Positions 26,143 to 34,375 of a stretch of 64,000 bases of DNA are shown piece after piece. The stretch is from a candidate division FCPU426 bacterium (GTDB taxonomy: Bacteria; Oederibacteriota; Muellerivitia; Muellerivitales; DAHXKG01), in NCBI GenBank assembly GCA_027366525.1, contig DAHXKG010000001.1, positions 220,075 to 284,074 of the forward strand, written 5' to 3'. The notes under the pieces are model-generated. The model saw only the letters and a program-made list of their open reading frames with translations. It had not been told where the DNA came from and made no database searches. Every line of letters starts with the position of its first letter. The stretch's first letter is position 1. Both the position numbers and the translations under genes were made by a program.

Positions 26143-26388
26143 TTTCGAGATTTCATCAACTCTTTATCTAACCTTCTCCATAATTTAGCCCGATATAAAC
26201 TTAAGGGTATAGCAATTTCAGTGCATTTCAAGGAAGGTAGGCTTGTCATACATGGTCAACAACGAATGTCTGTTGCGCAAGCGACACGCCTCAGAGCGTT
26301 TCAACAAATTTATTTGGCAGGCAGAGAATCCGTTTTAAAGTCTTTAGAAAAATTTTCTACAAATCATTTAAAGCTGAATCATTTTTAA
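26143..26388 (+). pseudogene. Coding-like open frame without a normal start
   Basis: A plus-strand frame stays open for 81 codons to a TAA at 26386-26388. Its translation looks real: LSNLLHNLARYKLKGIAISV then FKEGRLVIHGQQRMSVAQA and a helical tail ending LEKFSTNHLKLNHF. I do not recognise it. The first in-frame candidates are a GTG at 26221 and an ATG at 26266, both without a ribosome-binding site. The upstream part (from 26143) is also gene-like, so the 5' end has probably been lost or is in another frame. A terminator follows within 40 bases. Confidence 0.4.
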
Positions 26389-26424
26389 ACATTATTCAGT
26401 AACTGTTAAAAAAACTGCTAAAAA

Positions 26425-26460
26425 TAAAAAACCCTTAAAAAAAATTTCAAGGGTTTTTTA
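26425..26460. terminator. Rho-independent terminator, bidirectional
   Basis: TAAAAAACCCTT (26425-26436) pairs with AAGGGTTTTTTA (26449-26460) around a 12-base loop. It gives a U run in both directions. It lies 24 bases beyond the stop of the minus-strand cold-shock gene and just after the plus-strand open frame at 26388. Confidence 0.85.
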
Positions 26461-26483
26461 TTTAGACAGACTATCCACATTAT

Positions 26484-26684
26484 TTAAATTTTATGGACAT
26501 TTTCGGCTTTAGGACCTTTTTCTCCTTGGGTGAGCTCAAATTCTACTCGATCCCCTTCATTGAGACTCTTATAACCGTCTGACTGGATGGCTGAATAATG
26601 TACAAACACATCATTCCCTCCATCTTGGGCAATAAATCCAAATCCTTTTTCATTTTTAAACCACTTTACTGTTCCTTTAGGCAT
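26484..26684 (-). CDS. Cold-shock domain protein (CspA family)
   Basis: The 66-residue protein is a complete cold-shock domain. It has RNP1 (KGFGFIAQ) and RNP2 (DVFVHYSAI), starts [14 protein letters not shown] and ends with EKGPKAENV. It binds single-stranded nucleic acid and acts as an RNA chaperone. The ATG at 26684 has AGAGGATAGCAG in front. A strong terminator follows. It is transcribed alone. Confidence 0.96.
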   Translation of the reverse strand: MPKGTVKWFKNEKGFGFIAQDGGNDVFVHYSAIQSDGYKSLNEGDRVEFELTQGEKGPKAENVHKI

Positions 26685-26940
26685 CTGCTATCCTCTTCTC
26701 TTCTAAAATTAAATTACCCCGACTGAGCAACATCCTCATAATCATGGGCGGCATTATTGTACCTCAAAATCTTAAAAAGAAAACTTTTTTTTTAAAAAAA
26801 TACAATCAAAATATTCTAAATTTAAAGGATTTTCCATGTATTCGAAATAAATAATTAAGACTCCGCCTTAAACTTTGGGCTATAAAAAATCAAAAAAATG
26901 GTCAAGCTTGGCTAAAACAACTAGCCCCCCATTCATAAAT

Positions 26941-27396
26941 TTATTTATTTAATTGCCTGGTATACACAATAAAATCCGTAGCGGGCGGCTCAAGCCCCGA
27001 TTGTTTAAGCGCTGTTGCAATTTGTCCACGATGATAAACGCCATGTGTTCCCAATTGCACGAGAATATCCTCCAAATTTGAGCGGGATGGCTCGCCTTTC
27101 ATATTGCGATATTCCAGTATTTTTTTCAATTCCAAATCATCAATCGTATTTAAATAATCGATTATTTTTTCACAAAACTTTTTAGCACACACTTCAAAAT
27201 CATCTTGAGTTTGAAATAAACTATTATCCGCCACCGCTCCTGTAATGCGTTGTAGCCAAATTTGATGTGCTCCAAGAATATGCGTCATTTTGGCTTTCGC
27301 TCTTTCATTGATTGGACTAGTTTTAAACATGGCTTGAATCATTAGAAGATTGGCCCATAAATCATATTGAAATAACTTAATAAAAAATGGTTTCAC
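26941..27396 (-). CDS. DinB-family putative metalloenzyme
   Basis: The 151-residue four-helix protein fits the DinB/YfiT family. Its putative metal-binding His triad is visible as one His in the second helix (THILGAHQIWLQRI) and two in the fourth (TLGTHGVYHRGQIATAL with H-x-x-x-H spacing). The start MKPFFIKLFQYDLWANLLM is also typical. DinB members are thiol-dependent transferases or of unknown role. It appears to be a single-gene unit. Confidence 0.85.
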   Translation of the reverse strand: MKPFFIKLFQYDLWANLLMIQAMFKTSPINERAKAKMTHILGAHQIWLQRITGAVADNSLFQTQDDFEVCAKKFCEKIIDYLNTIDDLELKKILEYRNMKGEPSRSNLEDILVQLGTHGVYHRGQIATALKQSGLEPPATDFIVYTRQLNK

Positions 27397-27698
27397 TTTT
27401 TATCCTTTTTAAAAGAATATGTATTCTATTTTTATAAATTAAAAACTAAAAATCAAGTTGTTTATATTAAGAAGATACTTGTCGCTGAGCCTGTCATGAT
27501 GCACAATCTATTGGTTGTTATTATGTCTCCATCGCATATATTTACTAGCCCTCTTAGAGCACTTTGACATGATCCACTGTTTTAAATTTTCAACCTAGCG
27601 TTGAGCGTATGATCGTTGAATTTCAAGTTCCCGATAGAATGTCGCTCATCCTTAACCCATGAATCCGACCTAACCTGAAACATAAATCTTTTTACATC
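27397..27698. other. Short intergenic region
   Basis: No gene, RNA or terminator was recognised. A small dyad AGAATA-TG-TATTCT lies just upstream of the DinB start and could be an operator. Confidence 0.4.
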
Positions 27699-28676
27699 TT
27701 AATTTTTTTCTAGAAACAATTTCACATTATCTACAGCTTTTGTTTTTTTCAATCGAGCGACAAAAAAACCTTCCCATTGATCATTCGGCAAAATTCGACG
27801 ACTTAAAGAAAGTGAAGCATCAAATTGTTGACCCTGAAATCTGGTTAATCCATATTGAGCTCTAGGAAAAAAAGTATTAATGGGTTCTAAGCAAATTTTC
27901 CCATCCCACATTGCAAGAATATCATTTAAAATCCCCTCATTTTCTTCTGGAGCAAATGTACACGTTGAGTAAACAAGAATGCCCCCCGGTTTCAAGGCTA
28001 ATACTGCAGAATTTAAAAGTTGCCGTTGAAGCTTCGCCATTTGTTGAATGACTTGGATATTCCAGTGTTGATACGTTGAATTATGGGACGCTAAAAATTT
28101 TCCCTCCGAACTACACGGAGCGTCCAACAAGACTTTATCAAACTGTTCGAAATAGTGTTGACCTAATCGTCGCCCATCACTTGGTTCTAAAAGTAAAATC
28201 GAGGTCGCATTTTGACGAATAATGTTAAACCGTAGTTTTTGCCATCGAATTTTGTCTTTTTCATTGGCAAAAATTCGAGCTTGATTTCTCGCAAGACTTG
28301 CCAACTGAGTAACTTTCCCACCCGGTGCTGCAGCTAATTCTAAAATGGTTTCTCCTGGTTGTGGATTTAATACTAAAGGAGGAATCATACTAGAAAGATT
28401 CTGCAAGTAAATTCTCCCATCCAAATAAATATTCGTTTTTTCCAAATCCCGTTGTTTTAATTTTTTAAGCACATATGCGTCTGAATACCATGGTACCGAT
28501 TGAACTCCAAAACCCAGGTCTTGAAGTTCTGAAATTACTGTTTGATCCGAATCAATTAATCGATTAATTCGAAAAGTAGTTTTTCGCACTTGAGTTAAAG
28601 ATTTTAAAAAATCATTCCAATATAATTTTGGAATAACCATTTGCATTCTAGATAAAAACAAATCTGGAATTCTCAT
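27699..28676 (-). CDS. RNA m5C methyltransferase, NOL1/NOP2/Sun family
   Basis: The 325-residue protein is a Sun/RsmB-type SAM-dependent cytosine-5 RNA methyltransferase. SAM-binding motif I is LELAAAPGGKVTQLA (near residue 108). The catalytic Cys pair is in LDAPCSSEG (motif IV) and VYSTCTFAPEENE (motif VI). The N-terminal NusB-like domain of full RsmB is absent and the C-terminal part is short, so the target may be rRNA or tRNA rather than strictly C967 of 16S rRNA. Confidence 0.9.
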   Translation of the reverse strand: MRIPDLFLSRMQMVIPKLYWNDFLKSLTQVRKTTFRINRLIDSDQTVISELQDLGFGVQSVPWYSDAYVLKKLKQRDLEKTNIYLDGRIYLQNLSSMIPPLVLNPQPGETILELAAAPGGKVTQLASLARNQARIFANEKDKIRWQKLRFNIIRQNATSILLLEPSDGRRLGQHYFEQFDKVLLDAPCSSEGKFLASHNSTYQHWNIQVIQQMAKLQRQLLNSAVLALKPGGILVYSTCTFAPEENEGILNDILAMWDGKICLEPINTFFPRAQYGLTRFQGQQFDASLSLSRRILPNDQWEGFFVARLKKTKAVDNVKLFLEKN

Positions 28677-28943
28677 AGTTTAGCTTTCAAAAAAAGCAGC
28701 TTGTTTAAAGAGCGGTAAAGTATTATCACTGTTCGTTTATTTCGAGTTACATTGAATTTATTCTGCTAAGTTCAAAGCAAATTTTAAAAAGCCCAATGAG
28801 TCTCTGACGTGTATCTTTGAAATACTTGGGGCTGATAAACCCTGCACGCCCACTCAATTCCAATAAAATATTATTTTGTATTTTAACTCAGTAAAAATAT
28901 TTCAGCAATTTTACGTTTTGCAAAAAAATCACCCATTTACCAG

Positions 28944-29525
28944 TCAATAAATTTGGAAGTTAATGCGTAATTTCACAGATGCATTGATAGGAATGCTGTT
29001 ATCTGTAGCTGGAAGAAATTTCCACTCTTTTACTGTTTTTAACGCAATGGCATCTAATATTGCATTCCCACAAGAACTTAATAGTTGAGCAGATACCGTT
29101 CCATATTTGTCAATAAAAATTTGGATAATCACTGCTGTATTCATCACTCGATTTCTCAGATAATTTGGTATGACCGGATGGGGTGTATACAAAGCTACAG
29201 GTCCATGTGTTGGTCCCAAAGGAGAACCCGACCCTTGTTTATTCTGAGTTGTTTTTATAACAGGTTTAACTTTAGCGTGTGTAAGCGATTTGCTAATAGT
29301 ATCTTTTGAAACATGGTGCGCGGCACGTTCGCTTGGCAGTTGGATTAACTGGGCTTGAATCAGTGTGGCCTGTGGGAAAGTTTGTGACGGACTTGAAAAA
29401 ATAAACCCTCGAAGAATTCCAACACCAATTAAAATTAAAAGCTCAAAAGCAAATGCAATGCTCAAAGCTATTAGTATCTCTTTATATCCTGAATCGTATT
29501 TTTTTATCTCCGCTAAGGACCTCAT
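28944..29525 (-). CDS. tonB: TonB-like energy transducer
   Basis: The 193-residue protein has one N-terminal membrane helix (about 16-38), a Ser/Thr/Lys/Pro linker and a C-terminal TonB domain. The domain includes YPHPVIPNYLRNR-like sequence (TPHPVIPNYLRNR), then VIIQIFIDKYGTVSAQLLSS and ALKTVKEWKFLPA. It links the proton-driven ExbB/ExbD motor to outer-membrane receptors. The ATG at 29525 overlaps the exbD stop as ATGA. No TonB-dependent receptor gene lies nearby. Confidence 0.92.
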   Translation of the reverse strand: MRSLAEIKKYDSGYKEILIALSIAFAFELLILIGVGILRGFIFSSPSQTFPQATLIQAQLIQLPSERAAHHVSKDTISKSLTHAKVKPVIKTTQNKQGSGSPLGPTHGPVALYTPHPVIPNYLRNRVMNTAVIIQIFIDKYGTVSAQLLSSCGNAILDAIALKTVKEWKFLPATDNSIPINASVKLRINFQIY

Positions 29526-29929
29526 GGCTTTTCGGTTTGAGAGGCTAATGCAAATTTGCGAATACCCACCGCTCGAGCCGCATTCATCGCATGAATAATC
29601 AATCCATAATTGGCATTTTTATCGGCATTAATGATAACCACACCCTGAGGATCTTGTCGCATTTTAATGAGCAATTCCGGACCAAGAGTTTTTAAAGTTA
29701 CGACTTTTCGATTAGCCCAAAGCTCTCCATTTTTTTGGATAGTTAAAATGACATCTTGCTGAATGGTTCCTGGTTGAGAAGTAGTTTTAGGAAGATTAAC
29801 TTTCATTCCATTGAATTTAGTCATCGCCAAAGAAGACAACATAAAATAAACCAAAAGAAAAAAAATCACATCGATCATATTCATGATTTCAATTCGAACT
29901 CGTTTAGTTGATCGTTGACGAATTTGCAT
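29522..29929 (-). CDS. exbD: ExbD/TolR-family proton-channel subunit
   Basis: The 135-residue protein has one membrane helix (about 17-36) with the essential Asp in NMIDVIFFLLVYFML. The periplasmic domain has GVVIINADKNANYGLIIHAM, the usual D-x-x-x-x-Y block. It forms the proton channel with ExbB to energise TonB. It starts directly after the exbB stop codon and overlaps tonB by four bases. Confidence 0.95.
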   Translation of the reverse strand: MQIRQRSTKRVRIEIMNMIDVIFFLLVYFMLSSLAMTKFNGMKVNLPKTTSQPGTIQQDVILTIQKNGELWANRKVVTLKTLGPELLIKMRQDPQGVVIINADKNANYGLIIHAMNAARAVGIRKFALASQTEKP

Positions 29930-30556
29930 TTATCTTTTATGCCTATCATTTGCTAAACGAACTTCAACGAGTCGCGAAGCAGAAGATTCCATTTCATAAA
30001 TAAAATTTTTAATTCGGGTATTTAAATAATTAAATGCAATTACACAAATAAGTGCAACAATTAGGCCTGTTGCCGTTGCAATCAGAGCAACTCCGATGTC
30101 CCCTGTAATTGTTGCGCCTTTATCAACACCATGCATCGAAAGCACCTTAAAGGCCGACATCATTCCCATAATCGTTCCTAGTAATCCCATCATGGGAGCA
30201 ACTGTAATGATGGTATCTAAAACATGTAACCATTTTTCCAATGAAGGCATCCAACTCTCCCCCTCATTTTTCATTGCCAATTCCATTTCCTCGATGGGAT
30301 TTTTCAAATGTGCAATTCCCGAAGCTAAAACAGAAGCTACTGGAGTTGAGATTTTACGGCATTCTTCTAATGATGCTTCCGTATGTCCTTTTTGAACTTG
30401 CTCCAATATATTAAAAACAAAAGATTTAGGAGTGTAATATTTTTTATTATAGATATATAATCGCTCGAAAATAATAGCCAACCCCACCACGGAAGTGATC
30501 AATAATGGAATCATCATGATTCCGCCTTTAAAAATCAAATCCAGACCATTTAACAT
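29930..30556 (-). CDS. exbB: ExbB/TolQ-family proton-channel subunit
   Basis: The 208-residue protein has three membrane helices, near residues 13-33, 110-135 and 148-173. LHVLDTIITVAPMMGLLGTIMGMM and GDIGVALIATATGLIVA-type segments mark the MotA/TolQ/ExbB domain. With ExbD it makes the proton-driven motor for TonB. It is the first gene of an exbB-exbD-tonB operon with no spacing between genes. Confidence 0.95.
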   Translation of the reverse strand: MLNGLDLIFKGGIMMIPLLITSVVGLAIIFERLYIYNKKYYTPKSFVFNILEQVQKGHTEASLEECRKISTPVASVLASGIAHLKNPIEEMELAMKNEGESWMPSLEKWLHVLDTIITVAPMMGLLGTIMGMMSAFKVLSMHGVDKGATITGDIGVALIATATGLIVALICVIAFNYLNTRIKNFIYEMESSASRLVEVRLANDRHKR

Positions 30557-30869
30557 AATTTTCCTTTTTAAAATATTAAGAATTTATTTCTAAAAAAATT
30601 TAAAATCATTAATTCGGTTCATTGTCTATTTTTAATAATATACGGCGATATAAATCAAAAATTAGTTGCACTATATCGTGATTTTTTTGAATTGTTATAA
30701 TAAGCATCCTATCTTTGATAGTTCACAAACACAATTAAATTTTGAAGTTACACTTCTGCATTCAGCAATCATAACAAGACAAATGTGCTATAATGCGTTA
30801 AAGTTTTAAATTGCACTGTTGAATAATTGGTGAGGCATCTAAAAAACATCTTTAACTAAAAGAAAAGTT
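30557..30869. promoter_or_regulatory. Divergent promoter region of exbB and the DUF4139 gene
   Basis: This A+T-rich space separates the exbB operon (minus) from the DUF4139 gene (plus). On the plus strand an extended -10 element TGCTATAAT lies at 30786-30794, 76 bases ahead of the start codon. Its nine bases equal those in front of the two-component operon. No -35 box is clear. The minus-strand promoter for exbB was not identified, and no Fur-like box could be recognised with confidence. Confidence 0.5.
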
Positions 30870-32270
30870 ATGTGTCCTATGCAATCATCCGGAAACAATT
30901 TTCAAAAATTAACTATTTTTTTTTATTCATTTATTCTTTTAATTGCCCTTCCCGGATTGTGTTTTTCAAATGCACTTTCCTCCACGGTAGTAATGGAAGA
31001 TAATAATATCGCTTGTGTCACTCGACGAATTCCAATTACACTCAAATTCGGTTTGCAACCATTTCAATTGAAATCGATTCCCCTTGAAATTCTTCCTACA
31101 AGCATTCTAATTTGGCCCCCCCCAAATACATCCATCCAATCTCAACAAATTCATATTCAAAAAGCGATAACTTCTCAAATGCTTGCTCAAATATTCATCC
31201 ATTCGAATATTTCTATTTTAAAAAACTCAAAACTTTTTTCTGGACAATTGATTGGTCATCATCAAGAAACTTGGATTTTAAATCAACCGGATGGGAAAAT
31301 ATCTGCCGTGATTTCACCTTCTGAAATACAATTTTCAAAAAAAGCTTTGTTGCTTTTTAAACCCTCTTTCCTAAAATTTAAACTATTTTGTTCACATCCC
31401 CAAAAAGCGATTCTTCGAATTATTTATCTTACCCATGGACTTTCTTGGAAGACGCATTATTTTTTTCTGATTTCCCATCACCGAAAATCTGGACACCTAT
31501 TAGGATTTTTCGATATTCATAATGGAACGGGGATGAACTTAGACCATTGCACATTTGATGTCTTATCGGGAATTATTCATCAATTGAAAGCCCCTTTGCT
31601 CTTTTCACCTGAGATTCACCTAGCTTCAACAAACATGAGACCTATAAACCATCCTCAAAAAATAGGCGAAAACACATTATATACTTTACCACTGCATTCC
31701 ATTCAAAATCTAGAAACCAAACAAGTGGTTTTTTTAAAGTCGACGGCAATACCAATTCACTGGATATACCAATACCGCCCTTCACTGGTTGCGTATGGAT
31801 CGCGCTTTTATCCTACGCATTTAAGAGTCATTTTAAGATTTCGGAACCCCGCCTTCTTAAACATGCATCTACCTCTACCCTCCGGGAAAATCACTGTTTA
31901 TCAAATGAATTCTGAACAACAAACAACCTTTTTAAGCGAAAATCATCTTCCCGTGGTTCCACCCAGAAATATGATTCAACTTAACCTTGGGCGTTCTTCT
32001 TATGTAACAGGACTTCAAAAACAGGTTAACCAAACACATCCTTCGCCCAAAATCATGATTGAATCATTCCGTGTATTTCTTAAAAATCATCAGAAATTTC
32101 CCATTCATGTTCAAGTTTTGGAGCATTTTTTAAATTATCAAAATTGGGAGATCCTTCACTGTTCTCTACCATATCAAAAAGAAAATGCACATACGGTATT
32201 ATTCAAGGTTCCCGTTTCCGCTCACGGTCAATCGACGTTCACTTACCAAGTTCGCTATTGGCAAAATTAA
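30870..32270 (+). CDS. Secreted DUF4139-domain protein
   Basis: The 466-residue protein has a signal peptide (hydrophobic through LPGLCFSNA, about residues 14-36). It has DUF4139-like features: YLTHGLSWKTHYFFLI (near 189-204), a G-x-x-N-x-x-G-x-x-x-x-x segment (DIHNGTGMNLDHCTFDVLSG), LYTLPLHSIQNLETKQVVFL and a WIYQYRPS block. In this family the protein is predicted to be beta-rich and extracytoplasmic; no function is proven. An internal ATG four codons in is an alternative start. It ends convergently with bluB, with four bases of overlap. Confidence 0.7.
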   Translation: MCPMQSSGNNFQKLTIFFYSFILLIALPGLCFSNALSSTVVMEDNNIACVTRRIPITLKFGLQPFQLKSIPLEILPTSILIWPPPNTSIQSQQIHIQKAITSQMLAQIFIHSNISILKNSKLFSGQLIGHHQETWILNQPDGKISAVISPSEIQFSKKALLLFKPSFLKFKLFCSHPQKAILRIIYLTHGLSWKTHYFFLISHHRKSGHLLGFFDIHNGTGMNLDHCTFDVLSGIIHQLKAPLLFSPEIHLASTNMRPINHPQKIGENTLYTLPLHSIQNLETKQVVFLKSTAIPIHWIYQYRPSLVAYGSRFYPTHLRVILRFRNPAFLNMHLPLPSGKITVYQMNSEQQTTFLSENHLPVVPPRNMIQLNLGRSSYVTGLQKQVNQTHPSPKIMIESFRVFLKNHQKFPIHVQVLEHFLNYQNWEILHCSLPYQKENAHTVLFKVPVSAHGQSTFTYQVRYWQN

Positions 32271-32959
32271 ATTTCCAAAGATGTTTTTCTGTTCCATTGC
32301 TCATCAAAAACAAGAGATTTTAAATTCATTCGTTGTTTCCAACCCACTTCCTCTAAAAGTGGTTTCTCACGAAACTCCTTGGGGTATCCTAAACAAAGAT
32401 AGGCCACTAATTGAACTCCATCTGGTAATTTAAGAATTTCTTCTGTCACTTTTCGATTAATAATACTCACCCATCCAATGCCAATACCTTCGGCTCTAGC
32501 TACCAACCACATATTTTGGATTGCCAAACAAGTACTATAGAGATCTGTTTCGGGCATCGGTGCATTTCCTAATATAAATGGTCTATCACGACGATGGTCA
32601 CAAGTAACTGCAATATTCAATGGTGTTTCTAAAATTCCTTCCAATTTAAGTTTCGAGTAAATAGTTTTTCGATCTTGCTCAGAAATTCTTGTTAATTCCG
32701 TTTGATTGATTTTTTCAAATTGATCTTTTATTTTTTTTCTCGTTCTTGCTGACCGAATCAAAATAAAATTCCAGGGTTGCATAAACCCAACCGACGGAGC
32801 GGCATGCCCCATTTTTAAAATGTGGATCAAAATTCGATTTGGAATGGGTTTAGATAAAAAGTGGCGAATGTCGCGTCTGCTTTGAATAATCCATTGCAGT
32901 GATGTTCGAGCTGATTTTGAAAATTTCTTTAAAATTTTCTTTCTTTTATTAATATTCAT
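32267..32959 (-). CDS. bluB: 5,6-dimethylbenzimidazole synthase
   Basis: BluB (230 residues) fragments FMNH2 to make DMB, the lower ligand of cobalamin. Within the nitroreductase fold it shows RRDIRHFLSKPIP at the start, GHAAPSVGFMQPWNFILI (about 50-67), and GIGWVSIINRKVTEEIL. LCLGYPKEFREKPLLEEVGW is the C-terminal pattern of BluB. The A-P-S-V-G-x-x-Q-P-W-N motif distinguishes it from general nitroreductases. Cobalamin-dependent MetH is encoded in the same window. No cobalamin riboswitch is seen near either gene. Confidence 0.9.
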   Translation of the reverse strand: MNINKRKKILKKFSKSARTSLQWIIQSRRDIRHFLSKPIPNRILIHILKMGHAAPSVGFMQPWNFILIRSARTRKKIKDQFEKINQTELTRISEQDRKTIYSKLKLEGILETPLNIAVTCDHRRDRPFILGNAPMPETDLYSTCLAIQNMWLVARAEGIGIGWVSIINRKVTEEILKLPDGVQLVAYLCLGYPKEFREKPLLEEVGWKQRMNLKSLVFDEQWNRKTSLEI

Positions 32960-33007
32960 AGGTATCCTTAACTTATTTTATTCTATTAAAATCTTTTTGA
33001 ATCATCC

Positions 33008-34375
33008 ATGAAACGATCTTCAATCCAATCTAGCTTAGTTCAATCTCATCAAACCTCAGCCTCCTACAAACCCTATGCGGTGTTTCAGCAATCTCCCTCT
33101 TACTCTTGGTTTACCCTTGGAAACTTATTCTATAATCTTGGTCAACAAATGTTGAGCGTCGCGGTAGGATGGCAAGTATTTGAACAAACACATTCATTGC
33201 TAAATTTAGGCTTCATCGGTCTCGCCTTATGGCTACCAGTGGTTCTCTTTACCATCCCTTCGGGATATCTAGCTGATCATTATTCAAGAAAAAAAATTGT
33301 GCTTGTATCTCAATTGATTCTTATGTTTTGCTCTTTAGGTCTCCTATTTATGACCAGTTATCCCTTTTATTTTATTCCAAGGATGCCATGGATTGCCTCT
33401 AAAAATAATCCATCAAGTACATTTCCAATAAATTGGTTCTATTTAATTCTTTTTTTAAATGGGAGTGCTCAAGCCTTTAATGATACTTCTAAACAATCAT
33501 TATTTCCTGAGCTTGTCACACCCCAACTGCTCAATAGCGCCATAACTTGGAATAGTAGCATTTTTCAATTGTCTTCGGTGATTGGGCCAGCTTTAGGTGG
33601 TTTTCTAATAACTATATTCGGATGTACTGGTGTTTATTGGATAACCAGTTGCTGTTCATTAATTTTTATTATTTGTTTATTCTGTGTCCGTCACAATCAC
33701 ACACCTACGATATCACCCGTATTCCAATTTCAAAATTTATGGTCTGGTATTCGCTTTATTAAGAAAGAAAAAATTATCTTAGCGACTATTACCTTGGATT
33801 TATTTGCCGTTTTATTTGGAGGGGCTATAGCGCTATTACCGGCCTTTGCCCAAAAAGTGCTTCACTGCGGCGCTATTGGATTAGGTTGGTTGCGTGCTGC
33901 TCCCGCGATTGGAGCTTGTCTCATGTCGATTATCTTAACTCACCTTCCACCATTAAAAAAAGCTGGACCATTATTAATTTTTTCTGTTATTGGATTTGGC
34001 ATCGCTACTATAATTTTCGGATTTTCGCATTTTTTCATACTTTCATTTCTCATGCTTTTATTCACTGGCATTTTAGATAATATCAGTGTTGTCATTCGTG
34101 CAACACTGATTCAAATTCTCACACCCAATACCATGCGAGGACGCGTAACGTCCATTAGTTATATTTTTATTCATTCGTCAAATGATCTCGGAGGATTTGA
34201 ATCAGGTCTTGCTGCTTTTCTGTTCGGTCTTCAATTTTCTGTAGTCTTAGGTGGTATTGGCTGTGTCCTAGCCGTGCTTGTTGCCGCTTGGATTTGGCCT
34301 GAAATTTGGAAATTAAATTCGCTTCACCAAGCTCATTTAAAAGAAAGCCCTCCTCCTACTTTTGCAAAAATTTGA
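33008..34375 (+). CDS. MFS exporter, EntS/MFS_3-type
   Basis: The 455-residue protein has about twelve helices and MFS_3 features: GWQVFEQTHSLLNLGFIGLA, SGYLADHYSRKKIVLVSQ (the helix 2-3 loop), FNDTSKQSLFPELV and ATLIQILTPNTMRGRV-type sequence. Proteins of this group export siderophores (EntS) or macrolides and other drugs. The substrate is unknown. It is divergent from bluB with only 48 bases between start codons, and its 3' end overlaps the next gene by 20 bases. Confidence 0.85.
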   Translation: MKRSSIQSSLVQSHQTSASYKPYAVFQQSPSYSWFTLGNLFYNLGQQMLSVAVGWQVFEQTHSLLNLGFIGLALWLPVVLFTIPSGYLADHYSRKKIVLVSQLILMFCSLGLLFMTSYPFYFIPRMPWIASKNNPSSTFPINWFYLILFLNGSAQAFNDTSKQSLFPELVTPQLLNSAITWNSSIFQLSSVIGPALGGFLITIFGCTGVYWITSCCSLIFIICLFCVRHNHTPTISPVFQFQNLWSGIRFIKKEKIILATITLDLFAVLFGGAIALLPAFAQKVLHCGAIGLGWLRAAPAIGACLMSIILTHLPPLKKAGPLLIFSVIGFGIATIIFGFSHFFILSFLMLLFTGILDNISVVIRATLIQILTPNTMRGRVTSISYIFIHSSNDLGGFESGLAAFLFGLQFSVVLGGIGCVLAVLVAAWIWPEIWKLNSLHQAHLKESPPPTFAKI

